From: Myxococcales bacterium | GTDB lineage: Bacteria > Myxococcota_A > UBA9160 > UBA4427 | DNA length: 64,000 nt | Assembly: GCA_012959805.1 (NCBI GenBank) | Contig: DUCN01000062.1 | Location: 409-64,408 of the forward strand | Reading direction: 5' to 3' | Shown: piece after piece, positions 52,636 to 61,956 of the stretch | Position numbering within the stretch: the first letter of the stretch is position 1 | How the letters are laid out: each line of letters opens with the position of its first letter | The notes under the pieces: generated by a model | Told to the model about the DNA's origin: nothing | The model's input: only the letters and a program-made list of their open reading frames with translations | Database searches by the model: none | Position numbers and translations under genes: made by a program

Positions 52636-54870
52636 TTGAACAGCCAAACAGAGAACACGCTCGCCGACTCCATTTTTGACGGACTGAATCCGGAACAGCG
52701 CCAGGCGGTTGAGGTGACCGAAGGGCCGCTACTCGTTTTGGCAGGTGCGGGGAGTGGAAAGACTCGGGTACTGACCTCGCGGATCGCCTATCTGATCGGC
52801 GTTTGTGGAATTCCGGCGGAACAAATCCTCGCGGTGACCTTTACCAATAAAGCAGCTGGGGAAATGAAGGAGCGGGTCGAGAAGCTGCTCGGTCCGCAGG
52901 CCGGCGATGTTGCGATCGGGACTTTTCATTCGATCGGCGTTCGAATCCTTCGCCGAGACATCGGCCATCTCGCACGCAATCGCGGCTTCGTGATCTACGA
53001 TGATTCGGATTCGATCGGCGTGATCAAGGAAGTGCTGAAGCGTGAGGGCCTCGATCCCAAGGTTCATGAGCCGCGTCGGATTCGCTGGCAGATCGACCAG
53101 TGGAAGAATGCGGGCCTGCTGCCTCCTGCCACCGCGGAGCGGGCGAGAGATCTCGATGAAGAGCTGGTATCGAAGCTCTACGCGAAGTACCAGCAGAAGC
53201 TCGCCGATGCCGAGGCGCTCGACTTCGGAGATCTACTCCTGCTGACCGCCGAGCTTTTTCGAAAGCATCCGCGAGTGCTGCATTATTACCAGCAGAAATA
53301 TTCCTATGTCCTCGTCGACGAATACCAGGATACGAATGGTGTTCAGTACGGCATCGTCAGTCAGCTGGCGGCGGAGCATCGCAATCTCTGCGTCGTCGGC
53401 GATCCAGATCAATCCATTTACGCCTGGCGTGGTGCAGACCTGCGCAACATTCTCGATTTCGAAGAAGATTACAGAGACGCGAAGGTCATCAAGCTCGAAC
53501 GCAATTACCGATCGACCCAGCCCATTCTCGCCGGTGCCTCGGCTGTTATTTCAAATAACCTCGAGCGCAAGGACAAGAGCCTGTTCACGGATCGCGAGGG
53601 CGGTTCGCCGATTCGTTTTCTCGAGGCCGAGACCGATCGCGAAGAAGCGCAGTTCGTGATTCGGAACATCCTCATCGCCAATCGAAACGAGAGTATTCCC
53701 TTCGGAAATCAGGCGATCCTCTACCGCACGAACGCGCAGTCCCGACTCTTTGAAGAAGAACTCCTGAAATACGATGTCCCCTACACCATCGTTGGTGGCC
53801 AGCGCTTCTATGATCGTGCGGAGATCAAAGATGTGATGGCCTATATGCGTCTCCTCGTGAATCCGCGAGACGACCAGGCTTTGCGTCGAATCGTCAACAA
53901 GCCGACGCGGGGAATTGGCAAGACGAGCTTCGAGCGGGTGGAGAGCATGGCTGCTTCGGAAGGTCTGCCGCTGCTCGAAGGCATGCGAGTCGCCGTGGAA
54001 ACCGGGGTGGCTGGTCGGGCTGCGGGCAAGATGGCGGCGTTTCTTGATCTGATCGACGTGCTTGCGAACTTGCGTTCGGCCTTCTCTCTTGATGATCTGA
54101 TAGCGAGAGTCCTGGCCGACACCGGATATCTTCGCTCTCTCGAGAAGGAAGACACGCCGGAGTCCGAGGCGCGTGTCGACAACTTAAAGGAACTCGTTTC
54201 GAGTGCCCGCGATTTTCATGCAGCGAATGAAGACGAACTCGAGGACGAGGAGCGAAGCGAACTCGAACTCTATCTCGATCAGGTGGCACTCATCTCCGAT
54301 CTCGATAGTTGGGAGGGTCGACAAGATCGTGTTTCGCTCATGACCGTCCATTCCGCAAAGGGTCTTGAGTTCCCGATCGTCTTTCTTGTGGGGATGGAAG
54401 AGCGGATCTTTCCGCATGCTTCTTCGAGCCGCGATGAGGCTGGCCTCGAAGAGGAAAGACGTCTTTGTTATGTCGCAATGACTCGGGCGATGGAACATCT
54501 CTTCTTGACCTGTGCCGCGGAGCGATTCCGCTTCGGCGACCGGACCTACCAATCCCCCAGTCGATTCCTGCAGGAGATTCCCGATGAGCTGATCCAGACG
54601 TTGGGGACAGCGTCGAGGGGGTCCCGGCCATCCTCGTCTTCGAGCAGTTCTTCAACGTCGAGTTCGCGATTCGATTACTCCTACGCTCAGGAAGAGGCCG
54701 CGGAAGGCGAGGGTGTTCAGGTCGGAACGCGTGTTCGTCATCCCGTCTTCGGTCGCGGTGAGGTGCTGGCCGTGGTGGGCGTCGATCTGAATCAGAAGCT
54801 CCGCATCAAGTTTGAGCGAGCCGGCGTGAAGACGATTCTGGTTCGGTTCGCAAATCTCGAGATGGCCTAA
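52636..54870 (+). CDS. pcrA: ATP-dependent helicase PcrA/UvrD
   Basis: A 744-residue SF1A helicase. Motif I is VLAGAGSGKTRVLTSR, Ia AVTFTNKAAGEMKER, II LVDEYQDTN, III VVGDPDQSIYAWRGA, IV IKLERNYRST, V VSLMTVHSAKGLEFP and VI RRLCYVAMTRAM. The C-terminus has a serine-rich linker (about residues 665-680) followed by a Tudor-like domain (VGTRVRHPVFGRGEVLAV), typical of PcrA, which uses it to touch RNA polymerase. It works in repair, replication fork clearance and recombination control. TTG 52636 is the start; a weak GGA lies upstream. Confidence 0.94.
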   Translation: MNSQTENTLADSIFDGLNPEQRQAVEVTEGPLLVLAGAGSGKTRVLTSRIAYLIGVCGIPAEQILAVTFTNKAAGEMKERVEKLLGPQAGDVAIGTFHSIGVRILRRDIGHLARNRGFVIYDDSDSIGVIKEVLKREGLDPKVHEPRRIRWQIDQWKNAGLLPPATAERARDLDEELVSKLYAKYQQKLADAEALDFGDLLLLTAELFRKHPRVLHYYQQKYSYVLVDEYQDTNGVQYGIVSQLAAEHRNLCVVGDPDQSIYAWRGADLRNILDFEEDYRDAKVIKLERNYRSTQPILAGASAVISNNLERKDKSLFTDREGGSPIRFLEAETDREEAQFVIRNILIANRNESIPFGNQAILYRTNAQSRLFEEELLKYDVPYTIVGGQRFYDRAEIKDVMAYMRLLVNPRDDQALRRIVNKPTRGIGKTSFERVESMAASEGLPLLEGMRVAVETGVAGRAAGKMAAFLDLIDVLANLRSAFSLDDLIARVLADTGYLRSLEKEDTPESEARVDNLKELVSSARDFHAANEDELEDEERSELELYLDQVALISDLDSWEGRQDRVSLMTVHSAKGLEFPIVFLVGMEERIFPHASSSRDEAGLEEERRLCYVAMTRAMEHLFLTCAAERFRFGDRTYQSPSRFLQEIPDELIQTLGTASRGSRPSSSSSSSSTSSSRFDYSYAQEEAAEGEGVQVGTRVRHPVFGRGEVLAVVGVDLNQKLRIKFERAGVKTILVRFANLEMA

Positions 54871-54923
54871 CGTGAATGAAGTTTGACGACAGGCAAGATT
54901 GCATGCGCACTAGTGAGGTCAGG

Positions 54924-55697
54924 ATGAAAGTTCGAACAGAGGCTCGCGAAGACATCTGGATCGTGACGATTACTCGACCCCGCGTCAAGAATTGCGTGGA
55001 TCGGGAGGCGGCGGTAGCGCTTGCTGACGCGTTTCGGACTTTCGATGCGGACGGAAATTTGCGTGTGGCGATTTTGCAAGGTGAGGGAAACGCCTTCTGT
55101 GCGGGCGCTGACTTGAAGGCCGTCGGGCAGGGGAACTCGGGTGATGCAAATCGAGTGACCGATGCCGGAGAGGGTCCAATGGGGCCGACGCGAATGCAGC
55201 TGAGCAAGCCCGTGATTGCTGCGGTCGAGGGTCATGCTGTTGCCGGGGGGTTGGAATTGGCGGTCTGGTGTGACCTTCGCGTTGCCGCACGAGATGCCGT
55301 CTTCGGGGTCTATTGTCGGCGCTGGGGAGTCCCCCTGATCGACGGAGGAACGATTAGGCTACCGCGATTGATCGGGCAGAGTCGCGCGATGGACATGATC
55401 CTGACCGGGCGGGGTGTTTCGGGCGAAGAGGCACTCGCAATGGGATTGGTCAATCGCTTGGTCGAGCCGGGGGAGGCTCTCGAAGCTGCGCTCGAGTTGG
55501 CGCGATCGATCGCGAAATTTCCGGAGCGATGCATGCGGTCGGATCGACTGTCCGCGCTCACGCAGTGGAGTCTCAGCGAAAGCGAAGCGCTCCGGGAAGA
55601 GACGCGCCTCGGACTCGAAGTGATTCGGTCCGGTGAGACACAAAAGGGTGCTGCCCTTTTCGCCGCCGGCGCTGGCCGTCACGGAAGTTTCGACTAA
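54924..55697 (+). CDS. Crotonase-family protein, atypical catalytic site
   Basis: A 257-residue crotonase fold. ATG 54924 has GAGG five bases upstream; the frame is open to 54876. The oxyanion-hole strand NAFCAGADLKAV and the second loop GHAVAGGLELAVWCDLRVAA are normal. Where canonical enoyl-CoA hydratases have a Pro-Glu-x-x-Gly motif, this has CRRWGVPLIDGG, so the usual first glutamate is absent, and the second is replaced by Asp in AMDM. It may be an isomerase, thioesterase or other crotonase activity. Convergent with an SDR gene, sharing stop codons in CTAA (55694-55697). Confidence 0.8.
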   Translation: MKVRTEAREDIWIVTITRPRVKNCVDREAAVALADAFRTFDADGNLRVAILQGEGNAFCAGADLKAVGQGNSGDANRVTDAGEGPMGPTRMQLSKPVIAAVEGHAVAGGLELAVWCDLRVAARDAVFGVYCRRWGVPLIDGGTIRLPRLIGQSRAMDMILTGRGVSGEEALAMGLVNRLVEPGEALEAALELARSIAKFPERCMRSDRLSALTQWSLSESEALREETRLGLEVIRSGETQKGAALFAAGAGRHGSFD

Positions 55698-56476
55698 CGG
55701 AGAATTTCCCCGGCGTTCACCAACAGGGTTTCTCCTGTGATCATTCTCGAATGATCCGAACAAAAGAAGATGCATGCATTCGCGACATCGTCGTCTTTGG
55801 GGATCTCGCCCAGCGGCATGTTCTTCGTGATCGACTGAATGACTTCGTCGTCGGATAGGCCGAGACGTTTGGCTTCGCCCTTCACGAATCCTTCAACCGG
55901 AGGTCCCCACATCCAGGTTGGGATGACCATGTTGACGCGAATCCGGTCTGGGCCGAGTTCGCGAACAAGGTGATACATGGCGGAAAGAAGACCACCCTTG
56001 GACGCCGCATAGGCGAGCTGTGGGAAGGCTGGCGGATGCCACATGGCCTGGGTTCCGATCAGCACGATGGACCCGCCGTTTGTCTCCTTCATATGCGGGA
56101 CAGCGGCCTGGGCGATCTGCATCGCCCCTGTGATATTGACGGCGACGGCGTTCGCGAAATCTTCAGCGCTGGTCGATTCGAGGTTGCCAAAGAGGGCGTC
56201 GAGTGCGGCAACCTGAACCACAGCGTCGACAGAACCGAAGCGTTTCGAAGCCGCCCCCATGAGCGCCTCGCATTGGCTCGGGTCTGAAACATCCGTCGCG
56301 ATCGGAAGAACATGGTCGCCGGTCGGATCGAGGCTGCTCGCATGTTCGGCGAGCGCTTCGGAACGGCGTGCGGCAATGACGACATTGGCGCCATCGCGGA
56401 GTGCCGCTTTGGCGACCTCGCGTCCAAGTCCCGGGCCCACTCCGCAAACCACGATGGTCTTATCCTTCACGAGCAT
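55694..56476 (-). CDS. SDR-family oxidoreductase
   Basis: A classical short-chain dehydrogenase of 260 residues. The cofactor site is TIVVCGVGPGLGREVAKAAL (a slightly unusual GxGxGLG), NNAG is replaced by VVQVAALDALFG, the catalytic Ser is in GSIVLIGTQAM and Tyr-Lys in AYAASKGGLLSA. The C-terminal EIPKDDDVANACIFFCSDHSRMITGETLLVNAG is typical of SDRs acting on hydroxyacyl or steroid-like compounds. It overlaps the upstream aldolase gene by ten bases, so SDR, aldolase and VOC genes form one unit. The substrate is unknown. Confidence 0.84.
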   Translation of the reverse strand: MLVKDKTIVVCGVGPGLGREVAKAALRDGANVVIAARRSEALAEHASSLDPTGDHVLPIATDVSDPSQCEALMGAASKRFGSVDAVVQVAALDALFGNLESTSAEDFANAVAVNITGAMQIAQAAVPHMKETNGGSIVLIGTQAMWHPPAFPQLAYAASKGGLLSAMYHLVRELGPDRIRVNMVIPTWMWGPPVEGFVKGEAKRLGLSDDEVIQSITKNMPLGEIPKDDDVANACIFFCSDHSRMITGETLLVNAGEILR

Positions 56477-57141
56477 TGTGATCTCCGTTCGAGATATTGG
56501 CTACGGAAAATTCTTCGATTCTCTTCGGGTAGCGGCCTTGGTTCGCCCATCGTGATTGCTCCCCAGACGATTGCCGCGGCCCGCTCGACGAGCTTGGTGA
56601 GATGAAGGGCATCGGTTGCGCTCGAACCGACGACGACGAGTCCATGGTTTGACATGAGTGCAGCGGCGCGGTCACCGAGTAACTCGGCGACTGCATGGCC
56701 GAGTTCTTGGCTTCCGGTTGGGAAATAAGGCGCGACCCGAACGTCACCGCCAATACTGAATTCGAATTCTTCGAGCACGCAGGGGATCGGCTGGTGGTTG
56801 ATGGCAAACATGCTGGCGTGAATAGGATGCGTGTGAACGACGCCGGCGATGTCGTGATGTCTATTCAAGCAGGCCAGGTGCAGCCCGATTTCAGTCGTCG
56901 GGGTTTGTTGGCCCGGCGCGACCCGGCCCGCCTCGTCCGTCACGACGAGATCCTTCGTCGTCATTTCGCCGTAGGCCATGGCGGTAGGCGTTAGAACGAT
57001 TTCGCCCGCGCGCGTTCGCATCGACACGTTGCCCGCGGAGCCTTCGGTCAATCCGACGCGATCCATTTCTTGAACGACCTCGAGAACACTGCGCCGGGCG
57101 GCTTCGAGCTCCATCGATTCTTCGTACGGACCCCCGCTCAC
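56467..57141 (-). CDS. Class II aldolase/adducin-domain protein
   Basis: A 224-residue protein of the fuculose/ribulose-phosphate aldolase family. Metal ligands are visible as VVHTHPIHASMF and the later SNHGLVVVG; GSAGNVSMRTRAGEIVLTPTAMAYGEM is the phosphate/active-site loop. Members split or epimerise sugar phosphates or act as decarboxylases. The GTG start at 57141 overlaps the stop of the VOC gene by four bases (GTGA); an in-frame ATG lies at 57114. It is the middle gene of a three-gene set with the VOC protein and SDR, which could be a small catabolic route. Confidence 0.84.
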   Translation of the reverse strand: MSGGPYEESMELEAARRSVLEVVQEMDRVGLTEGSAGNVSMRTRAGEIVLTPTAMAYGEMTTKDLVVTDEAGRVAPGQQTPTTEIGLHLACLNRHHDIAGVVHTHPIHASMFAINHQPIPCVLEEFEFSIGGDVRVAPYFPTGSQELGHAVAELLGDRAAALMSNHGLVVVGSSATDALHLTKLVERAAAIVWGAITMGEPRPLPEENRRIFRSQYLERRSQCS

Positions 57142-57656
57142 TCTTTCGGGCTCTCATTCGGATCAAGACGTGAGTTGGGTTCCGAAGGGCCCTTTAACTC
57201 AACGGTGTTGCCATCAGGGTCACGGAGATAGATCGAGGGTCCGAAGCCCTTTGCGCCGTAGACTCGACGGGTTTCGTCCGCGGCGACCCCGAAGCGATCC
57301 AGCTGCCCCCGGATCGCTGTCTCGTCGAACTCCGATAACGCGATTGCGAAGTGGTCCATGTTTCGGGCTGCGAATTTGGCTTCGGGATCGCTCGTGATTC
57401 CCTCGGCTTCATGGACGCCGCCGGCCGCGTGATCGTCATCGGCTTTTGGATTCGCAAGACCCAGGGGCGAATCGATTCCGAGAAGGTCGATCAAGCTGTG
57501 GCCGGCGCGAAGCTGGGTCAGTCCAAGCTGGTCAAGCCGTCGTTCGACTGCGCAGCCCAGAACATCGCGATAGAAGACAATCGCGCGTTCGACGTCGGTG
57601 ACTCGAAGAACGACATGATCGAGGCCGATCGGCACAATCGCATCACTTGACGGCAT
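57138..57656 (-). CDS. VOC-family protein (glyoxalase I-like)
   Basis: A 172-residue vicinal-oxygen-chelate protein. Two beta-alpha-beta modules are visible: GLDHVVLRVTDVERAIVFYRDVLG with its metal histidine, and MDHFAIALSEFD with the second histidine, ending SIYLRDPDGNTVELKG with the glutamate ligand. Members include glyoxalase I, dioxygenases and fosfomycin-type resistance proteins. A 20-residue acidic insertion (NPKADDDHAAGGVHEAEG) and a Pro/Glu-rich tail are non-core. It is the first gene of the VOC-aldolase-SDR set. Confidence 0.84.
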   Translation of the reverse strand: MPSSDAIVPIGLDHVVLRVTDVERAIVFYRDVLGCAVERRLDQLGLTQLRAGHSLIDLLGIDSPLGLANPKADDDHAAGGVHEAEGITSDPEAKFAARNMDHFAIALSEFDETAIRGQLDRFGVAADETRRVYGAKGFGPSIYLRDPDGNTVELKGPSEPNSRLDPNESPKE

Positions 57657-57715
57657 GAGACATCTCCCGGGTCGAGCGAGTAGACGTTTCGGGTTGGAGA
57701 CGAAGCCCGCTTGGA

Positions 57716-60148
57716 TCAGGAATCCTGGAGGCGGGCAAGTTCGATGCGCGCTGCTTCGAGTTCTGGGAATTCGGGACCGCGTATGAGTTCATCCAGAACC
57801 TTCTTTGCTTCGTCGATCTCGCCGGACTCGCCCAACGCGAGACCCAATCGATAGCGGACGGCCGGGAGAGTAGCGCCGGATTCAAGCGCGAACCGATAGT
57901 TTGCGATCGCCTCTGCGTAGTCGTTGCGGCGATGATGAGTCCAGCCGAGGGTCGTGAGCGTCTTGGCGGAACGCGAGCGAAGCACAGCGATCTTGGCCAA
58001 CTCGAGGGCGCGATCGAGATCCCGACGATCCGTGGCCAATGCCCAGGCGAGATCGTTCGCGGCCATGCCATGGGTCGGGCGGCGCGCAAGTGTTTCTTCG
58101 AGTCGCTGCACGAAGCCCGGAATGTCACCGATGTCATCGGCGATGCCTGCGGCCGAGTATGGATATTTGGCTTCCATGGGCTCTGCTGCGGAAGCCGCGT
58201 CGAGGGCCGTGAGGGCTGTCTGGGAATCTCCGGCGTTCAGTGCGAGGAATGCGCGGGTTTCGAGTGCTGGGGCGTAGCCGGGATCCATGACGAGCGCATG
58301 TTTGATCGAAGTCGTGGCTTCTTCGATGCGTCCAAGTTGGGATAGGACGCGTGCACGAAGGTCATAAAGAGCAGCGGCGTTGCTCGACGGCCCCCCCGGT
58401 GTCTGGATTCGACGCACAGCCGCATCGACCAGGTGAATGGCCTCTTCGGTCCGGCCCATCGAGTTCAGATCGTCACAGTACGCGCGCAGAATCGTTTCAT
58501 TCGCCGGATCAGCGAGATCGATGCCGTTTGCGCGAACGAATTCGCTCGACGCGCTCGCACCGCCTTCAAATCGTTTGATCGCGATCGTTTCCGAGATGAC
58601 AGAAAGCCCATGATCGAGAATGCGAAGGGAATCCAGGATCGCCTTTGCGTCATCGAGTCGCCCAAGTTGGAGCGCTGATCGAATGGCGATGTGATAAGGG
58701 GTGGGGTCGAGATAGGGACGATGTTCGATCTGGTGTTTCGCAAAACCGCGTGCGGGCTTCCAATTTCCGTCCGCGAAATGGATTTCAGCCAGGCGCAAGG
58801 CCGCATCTGTTGTTCCATCGCCCACTAGGATGGCCGCGCCAAAGGCCGCGATCGCCCGATCGTGATTGCGCAGAGCGAGAGTCGCTCGGCCCACCCGATA
58901 CCGGGCGTGGGGATTATTCGGCCACAGCCGAAGGCCCGCATCGAGATGAATGAGTGCCTGCTTCGGATTTCCGGCATGGAGACTGAGCGTGCCGGCCAGG
59001 ATCTGTCGATAGCTGGGCGTTGTTAGGCGTTCGCCGATTTTTTGTGCACGTTGGCTATTCCCCTCTTCGACCAGAAGTTCAGCGAGGAAAAAGAGAAAAT
59101 CTTCTGAGGGCTGATCGGATCGGATCAGCGCTTCTTCGATCGCCTTTCGGGCCGCAGCCGTATAACGGGTCTTTTGGTAGAAGTCCGCGATCAGGCGCCA
59201 GGCTTCCGGGGAGTCGAACCGCTCGACGATCTGGAGATAGAGCTGGTGGGTTTCAGTCGGATCTGCGTGGAGGTACATGATGGCGGCGAAGCGACTCCAC
59301 ACCTGGAAATTTTCGGGTGTGGACTCCGCGGCCCGGCGGTGGATGGCGATGGCTTTTTCCGGTTCGGACCGCTGCACGTAGAAATCGCTGGCGGAGTTCT
59401 GCAGATAGGAATAGGTCGGATAGTCATCGAGGCATTCCGTGTAAGTGGTATCCGCTAGGGCTGGCATTATTTGCGATTGGTAGAAAAGGCCAAGTTCGGC
59501 ACAGGCCCGCGCTGCCTCACTCGGATTGCCGGCGACGGCGGTGTGTTTGCGAAAGTCGAGCCAGAGCTTTTCTGCCTCCTCGGTGCGGCCGAGGGCGACG
59601 AGCGCTTTGCCATGCATGATGACGGCGTTTTGTGCGTCGGGCTTGACTTCCAGGATTCGAATAGCCTGGCGCAGCGCGATGTCCGGCTGCCCCGCTGCGA
59701 GTGCGCTGCGACCGAGGGTGAAGATCGCAGTGAGGTTGTCCGAGTCGTTGGCCAGTACTTCTCGCGAGGATTCGATTGCATCGGCATAAGCCTGGATTCG
59801 ATATTGCGTCGATGCAAGCAGGAGTCCGGCGGGCACCGCGTAGAGATCCGAACGAGTGGCCTCGGTCAGATGTGGAATCGCTCGTTTGCGGCGATCGGAC
59901 TGAACCAGTGCCGTCCCGATCAGAAAATGGGCCTGCGCGTTTTCCGGGTCATCGCGCAGGATTCCCTGCATGGCCAGGATGGATTGCTCGAGCTGTCCCG
60001 CCTCCTGGAGCGCATAGGCTTCGTCGAGACGCGCATCGATGCCGTCGCTACAGCCAAGCGCGAGTATTGTGACGACGCCAAGGATTGGTCCGAGCTTCGC
60101 CACGACTCGGCGTGATTTGTGTTTGGTTGCGCAGGGGGAGTGGGTCAT
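57716..60148 (-). CDS. Large TPR lipoprotein
   Basis: An 810-residue lipoprotein: signal LGPILGVVTILAL with lipobox ending GC at residue 33, then about 20 tetratricopeptide units almost to the end (DEAYALQEAGQLEQSILAMQ, FTLGRSALAAGQPDIALRQA, YRVGRATLALRNHDRAIAAF, LGLALGESGEIDEAKKVLDEL). No other domain is seen. The size and layout resemble the PrsT-type TPR lipoproteins found with exopolysaccharide/PEP-CTERM systems, but no exosortase or sorting signal is in the window. It probably acts as a scaffold for an export or assembly complex facing the periplasm. ATG 60148 is the only good start. Confidence 0.85.
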   Translation of the reverse strand: MTHSPCATKHKSRRVVAKLGPILGVVTILALGCSDGIDARLDEAYALQEAGQLEQSILAMQGILRDDPENAQAHFLIGTALVQSDRRKRAIPHLTEATRSDLYAVPAGLLLASTQYRIQAYADAIESSREVLANDSDNLTAIFTLGRSALAAGQPDIALRQAIRILEVKPDAQNAVIMHGKALVALGRTEEAEKLWLDFRKHTAVAGNPSEAARACAELGLFYQSQIMPALADTTYTECLDDYPTYSYLQNSASDFYVQRSEPEKAIAIHRRAAESTPENFQVWSRFAAIMYLHADPTETHQLYLQIVERFDSPEAWRLIADFYQKTRYTAAARKAIEEALIRSDQPSEDFLFFLAELLVEEGNSQRAQKIGERLTTPSYRQILAGTLSLHAGNPKQALIHLDAGLRLWPNNPHARYRVGRATLALRNHDRAIAAFGAAILVGDGTTDAALRLAEIHFADGNWKPARGFAKHQIEHRPYLDPTPYHIAIRSALQLGRLDDAKAILDSLRILDHGLSVISETIAIKRFEGGASASSEFVRANGIDLADPANETILRAYCDDLNSMGRTEEAIHLVDAAVRRIQTPGGPSSNAAALYDLRARVLSQLGRIEEATTSIKHALVMDPGYAPALETRAFLALNAGDSQTALTALDAASAAEPMEAKYPYSAAGIADDIGDIPGFVQRLEETLARRPTHGMAANDLAWALATDRRDLDRALELAKIAVLRSRSAKTLTTLGWTHHRRNDYAEAIANYRFALESGATLPAVRYRLGLALGESGEIDEAKKVLDELIRGPEFPELEAARIELARLQDS

Positions 60149-60538
60149 GGGGGCGATGGCTTTCCGGAACGGGGGTCCAAGAATAAAGAGAGGAGGGCTC
60201 CGAAGAATAGAGGTCGGTGGGATTTGATCAATACAGCATCGGCGTCGGAGTCAGCACGAAGAAGAAAAAGGCGGCATCCATACAGCACAGCAGCAAAGCA
60301 GGCTCGGACCCTCATTAATGAGTGGCCCAACGGGACTGCCTTGTAACGCGGGAATTCATCGCCTCAGTCCGTCGAATCGCTGCGTGACGCGATTTCGTTC
60401 CCGCGGGTCAGGGCTCCCGGCAAGAGCTCTTTCAGTTCGCCCTGAGACACCGCGACTCCAGCTTCTCCTTTCGCGGGTGAGAAAAAGGGCTCTGCGACGT
60501 CTCCGCTGCGCTGCTTGGTTGGCCAATTGGCCGGTCGG
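60149..60538. other. Spacer upstream of the large TPR gene
   Basis: About 390 bases downstream of ddl on the same strand. A weak promoter-like pair on the minus strand (TTGATC, 16 bases, TATTCT, near 60230-60203) could serve the TPR gene. A partly protein-like minus-strand frame at 60364-60600 overlaps the end of ddl; I do not accept it as a gene. Confidence 0.35.
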
Positions 60539-61696
60539 CTAGGACGAATCAGGAGAAACCGTAGGCGGCGGATGGGTCTCGAGCTTACTGCGTCGATCAT
60601 GTCGTTCGAGGGCGAGTTCGATTAGTCGATCGAGTAGCCGTGCGTAGGGTAGGCCGGTTGCCTCCCAGAGTTTAGGGTACATGGAAACTGCCGTGAACCC
60701 GGGCAGACTATTCAATTCGTTGATGTAGATCTGATCACTCTTTCGATCGACGAGGAAATCGACTCGGGCCATCCCTTCCGCTTCAAGGGTCCGGTACGCC
60801 TGGATCGCTATGGCCTGGATCGCCTCGCTCTGTTCTTCTTCGAGATCGGCGGGGATGATGAGCCGCGTGTCTTCGTCTCGGTATTTTGCGTCGTAGTCGT
60901 AGAAGGCTTGTGAGGCGCGAATCTCGCCGGGGATACTCGCTTCCGGCTCGTCATTTCCGAGCACAGCGACTTCGATTTCCCGCCCGTCGATCGCCATCTC
61001 GACCAGGATCTTGCGATCGTATCGTCGGGCCAGTGCGATGGCCTGGATGAGTTCGGGTATGTTTTCGGCATAGGAGATACCAATCGAGGACCCCGAATTT
61101 GCGGGTTTCACATAGACGGGGAGCCCGATTTCGGATTCAGCGTGTTCTGCGGCAGCGGGCAATCCCTTCTGCTCGAGTTCGAAATCGCTGAAGCTGACCC
61201 AGGGCGTGACGGGCAGACCAGCCGCGGCGAGCAGTCTTTTGGCAAAGTCCTTGTCCATCTGCACGGCCGAGCTCAGGACCCCCGATCCGACATAGGGAAC
61301 CTCGGCCAGATCGAAGAGCCCTTGCAGCGCGCCGTCCTCGCCGCCACGTCCATGAATGATCGGGATGATGACATCGAGTCGCGCCGCGCCTCGATGCGGC
61401 CCGAGTTTGCGATCCGCCGAAGTTGCGGCGGCACCGGCGGCCGCTGGCGCATCCGCTGGTCGGAGAATCGTCGACCCCGGCGAGGCTGGGAGGAAGACGC
61501 TCGGCTCTTGGGTCACGTCAGGGAGCGCGGTTTTGGCGTCGGCGAGATGCCAATGGCCTTCTTGGTCGACAGCGATGAGTGAGACGTCGTAGCGCTCCTG
61601 GTCGAGGGCTCCGAGAATCGAGGTCGCGGAAACGATCGAGACATGATGCTCGACCGAGCGCCCGCCAAAGAGCAGCCCAACCCGTAACTTCTCCAT
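60539..61696 (-). CDS. ddl: D-alanine--D-alanine ligase
   Basis: An ATP-grasp ligase of 385 residues making the D-Ala-D-Ala dipeptide of peptidoglycan. It has VGLLFGGRSVEHHVSIVSA, IIPIIHGRGGEDGALQGLFDL, PVYVKPANSGSSIGISY, ILVEMAIDGREIEVAVLGN, RVDFLVDRKSDQIYINELNSLPGFT and the closing YPKLWEATGLPY. The residue after SGSS and the YxKLWEATG end are standard for D-Ala as second substrate (the sequence lacks the VanA-type changes I can check). ATG 61696 has GAGGGGGG just upstream; the frame is open to 61858. Two Ala-rich inserts lie at about residues 85-105. Confidence 0.94.
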   Translation of the reverse strand: MEKLRVGLLFGGRSVEHHVSIVSATSILGALDQERYDVSLIAVDQEGHWHLADAKTALPDVTQEPSVFLPASPGSTILRPADAPAAAGAAATSADRKLGPHRGAARLDVIIPIIHGRGGEDGALQGLFDLAEVPYVGSGVLSSAVQMDKDFAKRLLAAAGLPVTPWVSFSDFELEQKGLPAAAEHAESEIGLPVYVKPANSGSSIGISYAENIPELIQAIALARRYDRKILVEMAIDGREIEVAVLGNDEPEASIPGEIRASQAFYDYDAKYRDEDTRLIIPADLEEEQSEAIQAIAIQAYRTLEAEGMARVDFLVDRKSDQIYINELNSLPGFTAVSMYPKLWEATGLPYARLLDRLIELALERHDRRSKLETHPPPTVSPDSS

Positions 61697-61956
61697 CAGC
61701 CCCCCTCGAATCCCGTCCAAATGTCCGGCAGATCCGGTGTCGTGGTCGTCCCATGTGTCTGAGCTGAGTCCACGCGCAAATTCAGCGAAATCTGGCACCG
61801 AGTCCGCGGCTCGGGTTCGCCCCGCGCCCATGATAGGTCCCGGACCAGATTTGCGCATTCAGAGGCCGCCTCGCCCATCGCAGATTCCGGATCTTGGACG
61901 ATTGTTGAAGCGCTGCCGCGGTTGACCCCATTTGCGGACCTCCGTAACCTCGCGGC

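Noticed and set aside
51352-52647. A 431-codon minus-strand open frame opposite glmS
   Set aside because: The plus strand encodes an unmistakable GlmS; the opposite frame is a by-product of codon use.
60364-60600. A 78-codon minus-strand frame overlapping the end of ddl
   Set aside because: It overlaps ddl out of frame, lacks a ribosome site, and only its last third looks protein-like.
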